Below, in pieces: positions 47,401 through 62,700 of a DNA stretch of 64,000 nt. Source of the stretch: Nautilus pompilius (taxonomy: Eukaryota > Mollusca > Cephalopoda > Nautilida > Nautilidae); assembly GCA_018389105.1 (NCBI GenBank), contig JACATO010000321.1, forward strand, positions 802,501 through 866,500, read 5' to 3'. Under the pieces are notes generated by a model. It made no database searches. It saw only the letters and a list, made by a program, of their open reading frames with translations, and was not told the DNA's origin. Positions within the stretch are counted from its first letter, which is position 1. Each line of letters starts with the position of its first letter. Position numbers and translations under genes: made by a program.

Positions 47401-50350
47401 GATTTGAGAGACAACGTTTAATAGTTTAATGATTTCCAGTGATATTTAGTTGGCTGGGCATGTAAAACTAAGACAAAAAAGAAAGAAAAACAGAAATTGG
47501 ATCAGAAAAGGCTCAATAAAATTTACGACGTTTGTGGGTTTTAAGTATTTGCCAGACAGTAAATGATTTTTACCAGCCGCATCTTTCAAAATAAGGAGTT
47601 TTGTGTTGATCATTTATAACCCTTTAATCACTTACCCAAATAAACAGCAGCAGCAGCACAGCTTCACATCAGGAAGCATTGATGGAATAGCTCATCAGCG
47701 GTTAGTGCAAACCTCCAGCAGAGACTGCGCATAAAGCCATTATGGTTTTTTACCTCGTTGTACTTACACAATCAGTGTTGGAGAATTTCTGCTTCGCCAT
47801 CTGTTCATATTTAAATTGTTTCAGTTTAAAAATTGAAAAGTCCAAAGTTTTAAGTCTACATTCCCGTCTATGTAGCCAGGTATAGGTGGGACTTAAATTC
47901 CTCACCTGACCACTGCTGAAACACGTTTGATATTAACAATGGAATAAAAACATTGATATTTTTGTTTGTTTTTTTTCTAATTTCTCATTTAAAAAAAATA
48001 ATTGAAGGTTTAATGAGTATTTTGGATATAGCTTCTAACTTTGAGATAAAATCATATAATCTTGTTGTTTCCTCTTATGCAGTATGCTAATGTTTTATTT
48101 GTCAGCAAATGATCTCCAATCTGACCTGAAACTTTAATGCTTATCTATACATAATAACTACTAACATTAAATTACTGAATACTTCTTACTATTGTACAGG
48201 ACGGTCTGAAAGTCTCTTTACCCCCCCCATCAAAAGGACCAGTTTAAGGATCCAGAGGTCAGTATGACAACCATCATTTTCGTGACACATAATGATCCGG
48301 CACCATGTCCTAAGGGACATTTTGCTCAGCACAGCCATATTGATTTGTGTAAACGCAACCTATTACTGTCCGCACTTCTCAAACAAGATGTGCGGGATAA
48401 CCACCCTGGACTTAGACATCTTACTGATACACCTGTGTCTGATTGCAATATTTAATAATTATATTCGTGAATGGTTACTGCCCCCATTACAAGTAATAAA
48501 TAACACTTCACCTTACCACCTGATCTGACTAATTATAGTGGTGCTTAGTTTCAAATCATAACTGAAATTGTCACCATTCTAAATCTTCACAATTCAGCTA
48601 ACATTAATCTTGCGTTCAATAATTCCCTGCTCTGCTTAATTTTGAATTAAACAAATGGCTGCTTTTATGTCAAATTTTATTCATGCCACAATCAGTTTCT
48701 AGATGTTTGGCTGCTCTTGATTAAAGTAACAAACTATCCATAAAGTCAGAAGTATTTGTTAAAGCAAAGATCAACACATTATCTGGCAGAGTATCAGAAA
48801 AGAATAATCAACATGCCTTCAATATTTACCAAACCAAAAATACTAGCACTCATTGGAAACAGTTCACAAGAGCATGTCTGCTTAAGTGATGATTCATAAG
48901 AGTCCGTTTTCCTACAGACAATTGCGAAGTGAAATTCCATAAAATTCAATAGAGCCGAGCAACAGGGTGTTTAGCTGGTCTACTTACAAATATCGTGTAG
49001 CTAAGATCCTTTGATTTCTGACAGCAAGTCAGTGTGCAGAGATCCACAAATAGGTAGGTCAGTTATGTTGCTTATTTGTATCCCACATCTGGAAAACACC
49101 AAACTTGAGAGAAAAATGACAGTTGAACGAATTTTTTTTTTTTTACCAGAACGTATCAGACTACGGATTCTACATATGCCTCAGTAAATTTATTACGAAA
49201 CTTATGTCAACTCCAAAGACTGGCATTCATTACCCCACTCCAATGCACAACATAACTGTAAGCAAGGGTTAAAATTTACTAGTCTAATAATAGAATGTAC
49301 AAATTTTTTAAATAAAAACTAAATCATATGTTAAGAAAAATAGGCTAGTCAAATGAATGTGTAGCAAAAGGGGATCTCTGAAATAAAAATATTAAGTATA
49401 ATTGCAAAATAATTCATGAGAAGTTCCGATGTCATTACTTACTGTTGCCATAACTGCAGACAGTTGTCAGCCACAATAGTTAGCTGGAAGCTTGTCTAGT
49501 TTAAACAAACTCTTGCAGATAAGCACAACTACTGCTGAACTAGTAGTAGTCAAAAACCCTGTAGTATTATCTTAACAAAACAAATGCTACCGGTAAAGCA
49601 TCCATTATCCAGATGTCTGGTGGGTTTTTTTTCAATGCACCATCACTGCCAGTTTGCACCAGAATTAAGAACTGAGCCAATCAAGATCGGAACTGTAGCA
49701 CAGGAAATCCAGTTGTTTATCAGCACAGTGGATAGCCACTGCTGATTCCTACTTTACCTTGTACTTTCGTGATCATTTAGTGAATGTGTCAAAAAGACCA
49801 TCAGTTACCCTTATGGGTAACAGTAAGAAAAGGAAGCATAATTCACCACCAATTGCTAAGTTGAGACAGACACACCACAGTCAGGTCTGGGGTGGGTATC
49901 ACCACCACATGATTTAAAGCAGCAAAATGACCAATTATTAAAATTTTATTGTGAAACCGAATCTCAAAAGATATAGGTAAAAAAAAAATTAACTCGATTG
50001 CATAATAGTGTTAATACCTACAATATGTATACCATATCTGAAAATTGAAATTATCCAAATCCCAATATGCAGTTGGCCCCAAGCTTTTCGAATAAAGGAT
50101 ATTTGACCTGTAATATTTTCATTAGCCATGGCATAATTAATGTTAAACATTGAATTATTTAAAGAGATGCACTAACATTTTTCACCACTACACATGACCA
50201 ATATAAGAATTTATTACATATACTGCATCAACTGTGCATTATGAGCTGTTTTTAAGCCAGTTTTTGAAACATTGCGAATAGGTCAATGAACAGATTCATG
50301 TAACATTTAAATTTAAGTGGCTATTTTTTTTGCAACATGGAAAGAAACAA
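44425..50350. other. AT-rich stretch, no gene recognised
   Basis: No coding region supported on either strand. A somewhat GC-richer patch at 48199-48450 starts CAGGACGGTCTGAAAGTCTC, loosely like a Tc1/mariner end, and includes a C8 run, but no matching opposite end was seen. Confidence 0.35.
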
Positions 50351-53300
50351 ACAAAATCTTGTCTTCAACCCTTTATTCAGATGACAATTAAAAAATTATT
50401 AACAATACCAACATTATTCAAATGAGGTACCAAACACCACAATATCTACAGACCAAACATGGCTGATGGAATGGGAACGTATGTAACAGAAGGCTGATAT
50501 CATGTAAATAGTGAGTGAGGTATGATGAGGGAGCAGGGTTAGTGATACAGCAAACAGGAGGGAGAGAAAATAACCACACAGAATTAGCTACATTTTGACA
50601 TTGTGGTATCTGGTTTATTGTAACTGTCCTGTAATTTGAATGTCTTGAAAAACAAGGAACCCCAATGTCATGTGGGGATACAAGAGGTCAAAGTAAGGCC
50701 ATGGCTGTTTGCATGTGCAACCAAATTTACCTAATCGTTTCATTTTGGACCGGAGGAAAATTTTTTTGTTCGTTTTCACTAAACACATTAACATGCAACT
50801 TATCTGCAGCATTGTTCTGGATTCTAGAAAGACACTTCAAATACACAGCCTTTGAAAAAAAGTTTTAAAAACCCAACAAAGAAAAAAAACTAATTAAAAA
50901 AAAAAGTTGTTGTTCATTTGAGATAGAATTCACCATTTGATCTCCCTCATTAGCCGTTTAAATATTCAGCAAGCCAGTTGTTCTTGCAATTGTCATTCAA
51001 TGAAAGCAGTTCTTTAAAAAATGGAAACTTCATATCTTTAGCAAGTTAGTTTATATAAAGACTGAACATTCTGGTTCCATAACAAATATTTGTTGGCTAG
51101 TTTTCTTCAAATAATTGAGAATGTACAGTCAAACATGCAATTAGCTTGTTTCTCGAAATTGCTGATTTAATTTTACATTCAATAACAGTAATGATAATAA
51201 CTGGTGCTTTGCAGGGTGTTAATAAAATTTCATTTGATTACAAAACTAAAGATACATTTTACACGTATTTCAGAGAGAAAGAAACAGGAACTAGACATTT
51301 TATAAAGTTGAAAAACAAGATAATAAATTTTTTAAAACTTTCTTTTAGAAATGATTAACAATATGTACCAAGTTTCAGTAAAGATGACTTACACTCCCAG
51401 AGATAATTCTACCTAGTCAATTGGATTAATAGAACAAATATTGTAACATCTTTGTACAAGGAAAAAAGTAAATAAAGGGTTGAAAATTCATGACTGAAAT
51501 ATAATCTAGGCTCATTACATAAGAACAGAATACTGCATGTGACAGATGGTACCAAGTACAAATCCTACAGATCCACATACTTTTACAAAATAAATTACTT
51601 AAATTTGGAATTTAAAAAAAAAAGAGAATTCAATAAATAGAACTAAAATGTACAGATTTTGTAAAAAGCAGCTGTATTTGCTGTCACAAGCCACCATTAT
51701 GTATAATTTTTAAAGTTAAATGCAAGTATTATAATAAAAAACTGCTCCCTCATATCTGATATAACAGAACACAGTATAAATATGAAGGTGCAAGCATCTG
51801 CCAAATAATGAAGTTTGTTAAAAATGTAGGAAATATTGGAACAAGTCTATCTTCATTTTTCACAATTTAAAAACAAAAACTAGCAAAAGTCATGCTTATA
51901 CCGTTAACTCGACTAAATTAATAGTAAATATTTGATTTTTTTTTTTTTAAGAAAGATCAAAGTAAATTACAATTGGAAAAAGATGTTAATTATATTAAAT
52001 GCACTGCACTTGGTGACTTAAGCAAAAATCTACCTAATTATATGATTTCATTTACTTTAAACTTACAATAGTCAAAAGCTTCAGTCTTCAAATATATAAT
52101 ATAGCTGTATAAGCAAATGCATTTCAATGACAATACAAATGTACAGAATATATCATACCTGTTTTGGTCCGTATTTTTTTAGATAATAGATTCCTTGCTA
52201 CATTAAAAAAACAATGAATCTGAATTATTTAAAAACCAAATCTGTAATATTTCTTATCAGTGTGATGTGGATGCTTGCTGCTTTAGGAATACCAAGATGT
52301 GGTAAATACCAAGGGTTGTGGATTAATGCCAGAAACAGCGCTAAAAATATTTACCTTTTGTAGAAGTTACGTTGCTGCATATTATATTAAAAACAAACAA
52401 ACAAAAAAAAAACTAGTAGAAAAACAATTTTAAACAAACTAGAGACTCGGAAAGTTTGCATCAACACTTTTCTACATTATCATAATGGTAACTAATACTT
52501 TAATGAACTAGACTCTTTTCTGACACCACAATCATCTAGAAACTCGTGCTGAGATTAATGGTCAGATTTTAAATATAAAAATTCACTAAAAGTACTGAGA
52601 AAAAGATTTGTAATTGGATTCAACATTTCAATGCTGAGGTCAGTTTTTTTTTAATATTACTGTATTCTTTCTGACAATTCTAATCATAAGTGGCAATTAC
52701 GAAGATATTTAGTGTCTGAAGTTTACAAAACAACAATTATGTAAATCTAAGGCATTCCTATAAAAAATTACATACCATTCATGTTTTCTACAGCTAGAAC
52801 TACCTTTTAATTCTATTATATCAGTCATCAAGAACGTGTTAAGCAGATGGAGAAGTTCATATTTAAGTGGTGGCTGAATTATTGGAAAGGGTTCAGCAAA
52901 GAATAAAAAAAAAAATATTAAGTGCATATTACATACAAAACGCTGTGTAGTAGTTAGCAAAAATGACTATACTCAAACTCTCTTTCCTATTTGTTAAAGC
53001 AGTTTGTTTAAATTAATGACAAAGAATACAACAGCAAGCATACAAACTGATGTTCTAACACTCACAAGAACTTTATTGCAATAATTGTTACGTTTACATC
53101 TAAAGTGCTTTGGTAGAAAAGCATTTAAAATAGTATGATAATTAATTTGAAAGTTAAGTAATTAAAGATTGTAACTAAAATGTCAAATTTTTAAAAATTT
53201 GCTAAAATCAGAATTTCTGATTTGAAAACTATAGCCTTTTATATCAGGATTACAGAAAGAAGTTATCTCTCTTTCATTTAAGCAAGATAAATAAGACATT

Positions 53301-56300
53301 GTACCTGTAAACCAGGCAGGAAGAGTTAGCGACTAGTGTTAATACTCTGACTAATTTTCTCCAATAAATGGAATACATAAAATAACTTGACCATATCATA
53401 CTATTGCTGATTTTTTTTCTCTAATGAGAAGTAAATTCTTGCTATAAAAAAGCTGTATATATATATATACTTAAAATTGAATTCTGGAATAGTTGTTTAT
53501 ATAAAACAGACCAGAATACTGTGTTTTTTCTTAATGTTTAGAACATTTGACAGTCAGGTAATTAAAAAATCTGTTTACGTGATGAAGTGAAATTCTGCAG
53601 CTTGCATCCAATCCAAGCACCCGTGGGGTAAATGTTTCTATGGCCAATGTATGCATTATTTGTACATCAAGGTGGATTTTTTTTGGTAATGAATGATGAT
53701 ACTTGCCATGTAACTGAAATATAAGACAGTTTAGCCACAATTTGCTTTCATGATTGCAATTTTTTAATAAAATAAAGCCCAACAAAGGTGAAGACAATAC
53801 ACACACACACACACACATTAGTTTGTATTGTTGATAGGTTTTAGTGTCTTCAAATAACTTGTAGATGCAGCAAGTTTTCCAGAAATACCAAAGCACACAG
53901 TAAACAAAACAAAAATGCCCAACTTTTTATCGGACATTTGTCACCTACCTAAAAGGTTGAGCATGTAAAAATTCTTATCAGCGTCTGGCTCTACTACAAT
54001 TCTGCAATTTTCCTCTAAAGATTACATCAGATCTAAATAACATTGAGTATAGAAAGCTTCAATCTGCTAGCCTGAGGTGCTGCATAAATATCCAAACCAA
54101 GCACAAACAGTGCATGTAAACTCACAAATAGGAACTTTTGGAATGAATGTCTAGAACGGTTTGTGCCACACCAATTATCCAAAAGGTAAAACTATGATAA
54201 AAATTAGAATAAAATTGAAGTTTCATAAACATGAAAATTTACACTTGTACATTTTACAAGTAAAATTCATTCAATTCTATTATAATCTTCAAGTTTAGTT
54301 ATTGCACTAGTGGATTTCCTTGGTTAAAAAAAAATAGGTAGGTAGAGAGACAAAATGGAAAATGTGACAAAAATTTGCCAATCTTTATAAACAAATATTG
54401 GCAATAATGAGTGTTACATTAATCAAAACTGAACCTGAAGACATTTTCTACTGTTGTACCATCCCAACTTTTGTGTAAATAAGGTTAGAGGGGTTTGGTA
54501 ATCTATCTGGTGATAACAGCAGCTTTCATTAATTTAAAAAAAAAAAAAAATAGTGAATATTAATTAAAAGAAATCAAGTTGGGCAGGGTTAAGTTTGGTT
54601 GATTTGTTAAGATCATGGACAGGTTTGTTTGCAAGTAAACTGTAAATCAGTCTTCAAAATGCTTATTTAGTGGTGGTTTAAAACAAAAATTAACTTTTCT
54701 TCACTATAGGTAGAAAGCTGCAGCAGTGGATGAGAGCCACTGAGAAAGATATACTAACCACTCCAAGAGCTTGCATATGGAAGACTGAACTGGTGGCTAT
54801 TCCAAGGTAGAAGACTGCATCATTGCTGCTAGTTATTTGACAATAAGTTGAATTTAGATTGCAAATTAAAATAATGCAGTTACATGTACAAAAGTAGATA
54901 TTTCAGCAGAAACTGTTTGAACACAACTGACAGTACAGAAGCCTGTTTACAGGTGTTCTATAGCATCCTTACACTATGTATTACTACTTATTGCTTTAGT
55001 TCCGTTTCTATAATCAGTTTCTGGAAAACAGGTTCATATGAAAGAAAACTAATCATAGTACAAGTCAAATTTAAAAACAGTTTATTTGGCATAATAGAAA
55101 ACTGAAAAAAACAAAACAAACAAAAACCACATTTAATGATTTAAAGTTTCTTCTCCCTATTTTGCATAAAAGTGACAAGACTTCCAGTAATTAATTTCTT
55201 GAGAGAGAAAGCCTAATGGAGTCAGAGTTGTGATGGTACAACATTTCATACACCCACGGTTATCAATCAACCTTACCAGCAAATTTAGTTAAGCCAGACG
55301 GAAAATACGCAATAGTTGAAAACTTGGCAGAATCCATTAAATTCCAGGACACCAACCTCCCACTAAAGAAATCTATTTACTGCTAAAACTTTCTTTAGCC
55401 ATTAGTGTTTTCAAATAAAAGTTCAACTTAAATTTAATTCAGAGCCCAAGCCCAGAAGTAAATTTTAATTATGCAATGTTCTAGTAAATATTCCAGTTGA
55501 AAAGAAACCTACTTTATGAACTAAAAATATAAGTTGAAAATGTTTTTAATTAATGCAAAAAACCCTACCTTTTTGGCTGCTTAACACAGCAGTCAGCCAG
55601 CTTGAGAGAGTTTGTTAGGGATACAGGCATTTTTTGTCATCAGGGCCTCCGAATGAACTAGTAAAATAGCGAGACAACTCAAGTCTTCTGACAAATAGGA
55701 CTTTGGCAAGTTAAGATCAGGACTACCAAAATCTTTAAATATGGCTTCCTATACAGAATTGGCACAACTTCATAACTTACTGGAGCAATGACAACAATAT
55801 CTATTCAAGCCACAGAAGCTTAATGGTTACTTCGCTGCCTCTGTATTATCTAAACAGAAAAGCACAATACAGATGTAGATGTTATTTACATGTAAATATT
55901 CCTAGCACAAAACTGCATGGTACACTGCCCTCTCCCCTCAGAATAAGCCTATTTTTATTTATAATTCCCAGTTGTTTTTTTTCTGTTTATTGCAGATTTA
56001 TTTTTGTTATTCAAATAATAAAACAAAAAGTCTCCAAAACTGAGAAATATCCCATTAAATCTATTAACCCCGATTAAGCAATTAGAAAAAAAAAAAAAAA
56101 AATTAGCAATATAATACTACTACTACTACTGAGCTGGTGTAGTCATAATTTTTTTTATTGTATGAGAGATATGCCAACATTAAATTCCCTAATATAAACT
56201 GATTTCTCTGCATAATGGCAGCAAATTATCATAAAACGAAACAAGTCAGTAAATGATTGAAGTTCTGTAACTGTTTCCAAATACTATATACAGCTGGACT

Positions 56301-56993
56301 CGAGTGGGATCCTCACCATAACTGGTACTAGCTCCTCTCTCAGATCTCTGTTCCGTAGTAAATATATAGCGATGTTATTTTCTAGAAGCTAGCTACTTGT
56401 TAAACTCCCAGTCTTCAGTTCTGAATAAAATGCGGGATGTAGAAGCAAAAGATATTGGAACCCATCCAAAAAAACAAACAAACAACAACCAACAATAACA
56501 GAGTTGTAGATCGCAGAGTAAGTGCAGTAATAAGGTTGATAACCAGTGGATGTTTTGGTCTATTACGTGCAGTCTTTCTCACGAAACTGCACAGGCAAGA
56601 GTGTTAAAGAAAATAACCATGTGGTAAAACAAACAAATGGTCAGTAACGCTATGATGGAACGTTACAAAAAAACTCCCAGAATTAATCTCACAAATGACA
56701 ATACACAAAATGATTAATGATTTTTAGAGGTATTAGTTTTATTTCTCAAACTCACTTCTATAAATTGCAATTGATTTCTACACACTTAACTTTATTTAAA
56801 ATAATAATAATAATAGTTTAAAAAATAGAAAGAATAAAACAATCCCATATTCTTTTGGATGGAGTAAAATGATCTGCACCTAGAGGTAAGCCAGACAAAC
56901 ACAAATGATGTGCAGATCAGAAGATCAAAAAAGGAAAGAAAATTACGGTTTAAATTAAGTTAGTAATAAATCTATTTACACTCTGAAACACCG

Positions 56994-57029
<36 letters not shown>

Positions 57030-58304
57030 CACTGAAACAAAAACTTCACTAAAATCAGATGTACAAAACAATGGATTTCATGGTACAGTGCACATTAAAA
57101 AAACAAACATACGAACTAGAACTCAAGAGCAGTTAAACAAATAGCTCTGGTGAAGGGTGAAATTACAAATAAAATTAAATATATAAATAAATAAAAAGTA
57201 AAAAGTTGTTGACACAAAAATCAACAATTTTCCCATTAAATAACTTCAGATGGATGGCCTTTTGGGAAATATGGCTAGGTTTTGAGTTTGAGCAACTGGA
57301 ATCCTTAAATTCATCATCAGATTTGCCCTCTTAAAGACGCTATTATTATTCACTTACATTATTTTCATAAACTCTAAATGACAAACCTTTATCATAAAGA
57401 AACAGAACTTAGTGGTTAATGATGCACAAGCATAATACTGTAATTTGACTACTTTATTAATTAATTTTTTTTAAATAATCAAAATGGATGCTTTCCAGCA
57501 GTTTTATATATAAGTTACATTCAAAACTGAAACTAGGTTTTAAATTTACTTGCATCACATTCCACTGGTGATAAATTAATTTCCTTTTATCACAGAAGAT
57601 GGTACACGCTTCCAATCCATTAAGCAAAACCTTGGAGACATCAAGTTTATCTGAGCCGTGTGCATGATCCCATAAGATATTTTCGGTTCATACTTTTACG
57701 AAGAATAATGCACTTAACTCAGCTTTAAAAAGAAAAGTATTTGACTTATCTTGCTCTAACCACAGATAAGTCAACATACCATATTGGCTTATACCCCTGT
57801 TGACCACCTGGTGTCAGAAACAAAAACAGAAAAATTCACCCCAAAACAACGACAAACTACAGCAAAAACTTCCAATTTAAAGATTTGGGGAGAATACATA
57901 TCATAAAATAGATATATTAATTTAGAAAGGAAAAAGTCTACTTTGGTAGTACCTACATGTAAATAAATACCAGAATTCTTTTCTTGGCATAAAGAGTATC
58001 TGATTTTGCTGCCATACTGAAAATCAATATACATAATTTTCCTCTATCACCGTGCAAGGTGGATTCTTGTTTTACAAACCTCAAGTTTATCATGCAAGTA
58101 TTTGGAAAAGTAGTAGTGATCAGGAGTTCTGTGTAAAGTTAGATTCTTTCCACAGGGTAGCCCAGTTTAAGTCAGGTCAACTTTCCCCCTTTTTTGATTT
58201 TAGCAAAAGAGACTGACAAGGCAGCTAGTGCTTACAACTGGCATGCCAACAATTTTCAAGGCAAAATAATTTTTTAAAAAAAAAAGGGGGTGTTTGCTTG
58301 CCCA
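50351..58304 (-). other. AT-rich region downstream of NCX, possibly very long 3' UTR
   Basis: Nearly 8 kb of even, AT-rich sequence without coding frames, transposon ends or obvious repeats except microsatellites, directly after the NCX stop codon at 58305. Minus-strand AATAAA signals (tttatt on the plus strand) occur at many points, for example 50371. Lack of transposon debris here, against its abundance elsewhere, hints that the segment is transcribed and constrained; this is inference. Confidence 0.35.
56998..57025. repeat. (GA)n microsatellite
   Basis: About 14 GA units in the candidate 3' UTR of NCX; in the minus-strand transcript this would read as (CU)n. Confidence 0.95.
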
Positions 58305-59745
58305 TCAGAAAGCGCTGATGTGGCAATAGCTAACCAGGCCGGTCATAATCAGGTAAAATAACCAGAAAGAAATAAAAGTTAACGATGTCGGCCATCTCCA
58401 TTTCTGTATCCCACCAAGTTCACCCCCAATGATTTTGTGTCTCCGCAGCATCAGAATCAGGAGACAAAATAAGGCAAGGACACAGAACACAGTCAGCGAA
58501 AAGGCCAGCGTGCCAGGGTTGACCAGGAAACTTTGCCCCTTTACTGCATGATATACGGCAGCAATGGTCCAGGCAACTCCAATCCCCAGAAAGACATTGA
58601 CAGCATTGCTCCCAGTTATGTTTCCTATCGATGAATCTGCATACTTGTCATTAATGGCTGCAACTTTGCTTGCAAAAGTATCTATCAGAAAATAGAGAAA
58701 AAACAATTTAGTGTGTGTCAATAAAAGGTTAAATAATAATAAATGGATTAAAAAAGCTAAAATTATGCTTTTTTTTAAAAAAATAACACTATCAATGACA
58801 TACACTGACTGGCCACTTTGTTAGAACCTATTTGCCCTTTTAGAGTGGTCTAACTTGAGCTGCAGATGCAAATTAGGTTGAAAAACATGATATAACCAAC
58901 AGGTGATTGCTGCAACACTGATTTAAGAAGCACATCTGTAGTCAGTCTAACATGGAGAAAAGCAAAAGCATTACAGCATTCAAATAAGACAATTCTAAGT
59001 AGCAGCCGAGAGTTTCATTTGGTAGGCTGCTCCAAGACATCAGTCATTTGAGTTTATCAGCAATGCGAAAATTAAAGAAAATGTCTGCTGCATGGGCGAA
59101 TTGTAGCTGCAAATTTGACAAAGAGAAAGGCAATTACACGATAGTAAAGTCTATCATCAAACAACTGACAACACATCCAATCCACACCCATCTCCAACTG
59201 TACCTTGTTAAAATGCTGCAACAAGTAGACTGTGGCACCAGAAGACCTTTGCATAAACCAATGATCACAGACATTGGGCTGAAGATAGCCTGACTTACTG
59301 ACCATTCTCCTCTTTTTTTTCTTTTTTTTTTTTTTTTTTTTTGCACAGATGAGAAGACAGATCTGGAGAAAGCCACATAAATCAGTCCAGCCCCTCATGT
59401 GGTCTCAACTATTGAAGCCACTGGTGGTGAAGTCATTGTTTACGGCATGTTTTTCTGACATACTCTGGGCACCTTGGTTCCTGTCAAAGCTGGCTTCAAC
59501 AGGATTCCCAATCAAGTGCATCCAGCCATGCTTCCTGTGCATCCTAAGGAGCACAGCCACTTCTAAGATGACAACGTTCCATCCACTACACTCACATTGT
59601 GCAAAACCGACTTTAAGCGTCTCAAATGGCCAACACCACCTCTGAATCTCAATTCAATTGAGCATCTATGGGATAAACTTAAAAGATGCATTCCTCACCA
59701 TGGTCATCTGCCTACCTAGGTCATTCCACACATTACCGCTTACAG

Positions 59746-59789
<44 letters not shown>

Positions 59790-62700
59790 GGGAAATCTCT
59801 CTCAGGACACCTTCCAGCACCTTGTGGATTCTATGCCATGTTGTATTACGGCTGTTATTCAGGCAAGTGGCCAGCCAACATAACTTCACTTCCAACACTG
59901 AAAAAAAAACACCTAGTCTGAAAAATAATGCTGCTATACACTAAACTTACTTTTCATTTTCAAGGAAGGAAGGCTTTTTTGTGAAATAAATTGTTGAAAA
60001 ATATACATCCAAAAACTGACTTTCTAACGTTGTAATCTTTTGAGAATTATTTTTATACAAAGAAAATATGCATCCACAAACATGTATACTGGCTTTAATT
60101 TATGCCCTTGCTCCAATAAATGTCCACTCTTTTTACCTTCAGGAATATTTTGGCACATGAATATAATCTATCAAAATATCTAATCTGTGGACCTGACATT
60201 TACAGATACTAGATAAGACAGTCACCTCAATTTAAATCAGTTGTAGCTTACTTTCAAGTCCTTTACATCACTGAAGATTGTTTATTCATGATACTTCTCC
60301 ATACCTGGTGTGCCTGTAGCAGTCACAAGATGGCCTCTTTCCTAGTAATACTTAGGAAAGCACTGTTTGCTGTTGCATCATTGATGCCCTATATTTAAGT
60401 GTGTGTGTGTGTTAGATTGTTGTTTGATGTTTTTTTAATGTATAAAGGTAAGGATACATAAAATTTCTGACTTGTGTGCTCAAGAAGTTGGGCATATCTG
60501 ATGACCAGATAGCACAGAAAACATTGTGAAACAGAGTGATTAAGGCAACAATAAATTGGAGTTTTCAGAATTTGTATTCCAGGACTGCAAAATGTTATTC
60601 ATAGTGCAAGACCAAGCATGTCAAGAATGAGGTGGTAGAAAAACAATCTACAGTTCTCAGTGAAGTCATATCTCGTAATAAAACCCAGTGCAATTGATCC
60701 GTGTCCATTCATGTTATATATATATATCACTCCTTTCTCAGAGATAGAAAACATTTCCAGGACAGTTTGTTTTATGGATCGTGTGTTATCATTTTTCTTC
60801 TTGTGCTATTGATGAGGCAACTGAGTAAAATTGCTTTGATGATTTTTTCACCACCTTCTCTCCTGTATCATTTCATACATACTTACCACGTTTCTCATTC
60901 CCAGCCCCACTGTCCAGCCATCTTACTCTCACTGGCATAGGGATGTCAATCAACTGATGCACCTCTCTATCATACCTTCTCTTCCACTGCTGGTCTTCAT
61001 CACATATTGATCCCCATATCACTTTTAGACAGGTATGTTCAAATCTTGAAACTATTTTCCATTTATACTCCATGGTGTACTATTGTAAATTCTCAATTGA
61101 CATTTCTGAACAAGGACCTGCTGCTGAAATAGGTTGCCTATTTTCCATTCACATGTGAAACCAAAATGGCAATGATCAAGAGGTCAATTTTTCTTGTAGC
61201 TTGCTGAAAGACAATCATTGCAGTGAAAAAGTTTAGGCCACACTAAAACAAGAATCCACCATCGGACATCTACATTAGGAGTTTGGCAAAAGAACATGTT
61301 CAGTCAATCAGGCACTAGTCAAAAGATATCTGCATCTGTCGAATAGCACTTTTAAGTTCCTGATAAAAATCATACTATTGTGACTCAAGAATTAAACATT
61401 TCCTTTCAAAAGTCCATATATTTTGAAATCTTTCATCAACAAGTCATGAATTGAAGCAGTTATCAGGTAGATCAAATCCAAACAGCTGAAAAATGTGTTT
61501 AAGGCATTGAATGCTGCATCACTAAAGATGGAGGGCTCTGTAGAACTTGAAGAATTCATCACTTTGTAATATCTTTTTTTTTGCTTGATCAAATTCTTCC
61601 AGATTTTTTGCACTAAAAGGTCCATCTGCCTTTCACTGTGTTAGGTCATCTTCATTCAAGATGAGATCTGGGCTCATTGAAAATCAGTGTAAGGTGCCAC
61701 TATCATTTGTTTTCAAGAGTTTCTGGACTGTTTAAATTTTGTGGGGTCTGGCATTATCATTCTTGAAAACTGGGTCCATAGCAGGAATGCATTTTCTAAA
61801 CAGAGGTAGAACTGCTAATGTGTTTTCTCTAACATTTACATTTAAAAAGCCCAGCACCCTGACCAGAGCCATCTCGCAATCATAAGGGATGTAGCCACAG
61901 ACCATTATGAACCCTTATTCAAAAGCAACTATATGGGCGATGTTATGGATTCCTGTCTTCAGGAACTGAAACCATTCACATGTCCTCAAGTTCCACATTA
62001 ATGCTCCTTGTACTCATTCATTTGTGGATGCCTTAGAAATCACAGCTCTCCTACTTACTGTTCTTAAATGTCCAGTGGTGGGTATGTCTAATTTTGCTTT
62101 TTGTTAGCAAAATTCCCTTAACTGCTTACTGGCTGGTCTTTTTGAGATATCAAAATAGGGAACTACTGGTTTTCATGCTTTGTCCACAGATAGCTGATGA
62201 AAAATCTGACTGCTTCCCAGTTAATGACCAGTATTTTTATTATTTTGTTTTACTAGAGTTCGGTTAAAATGACTGAGTCAAGCAATACACTGAGCAAATG
62301 CATAATTTTAATCACATCTTTTAGCTGGCAAAGAAATTTGAAATTCTTGCCAAGATACTTGAAAAAGAAACTCCATGATCCATGTGCACACAACCTGTTA
62401 AACCTGACATGAATACATGTAAGACTATGCATTGAGTAAAGGGTGTGGCTATACAATTAAATGATTTTTCATTTTGTTCCTCTCAATAATTGTAAAGAAT
62501 TAATGTGGTACATTTTTTATCATGTGTACATAAAGCTAATTATTTTCTTGAAATAAATTTCCATAATTGCAATCAGCTAAAATTCAGAATTTAAAAACTT
62601 TCAATTTCTAATTTATAAATTGTTTTACCATTTACATTAGAATAAACAAAATAGTTTTTCATAAGTTCCTAATAAGAAAAAATAGTGGACATCAAATTGT

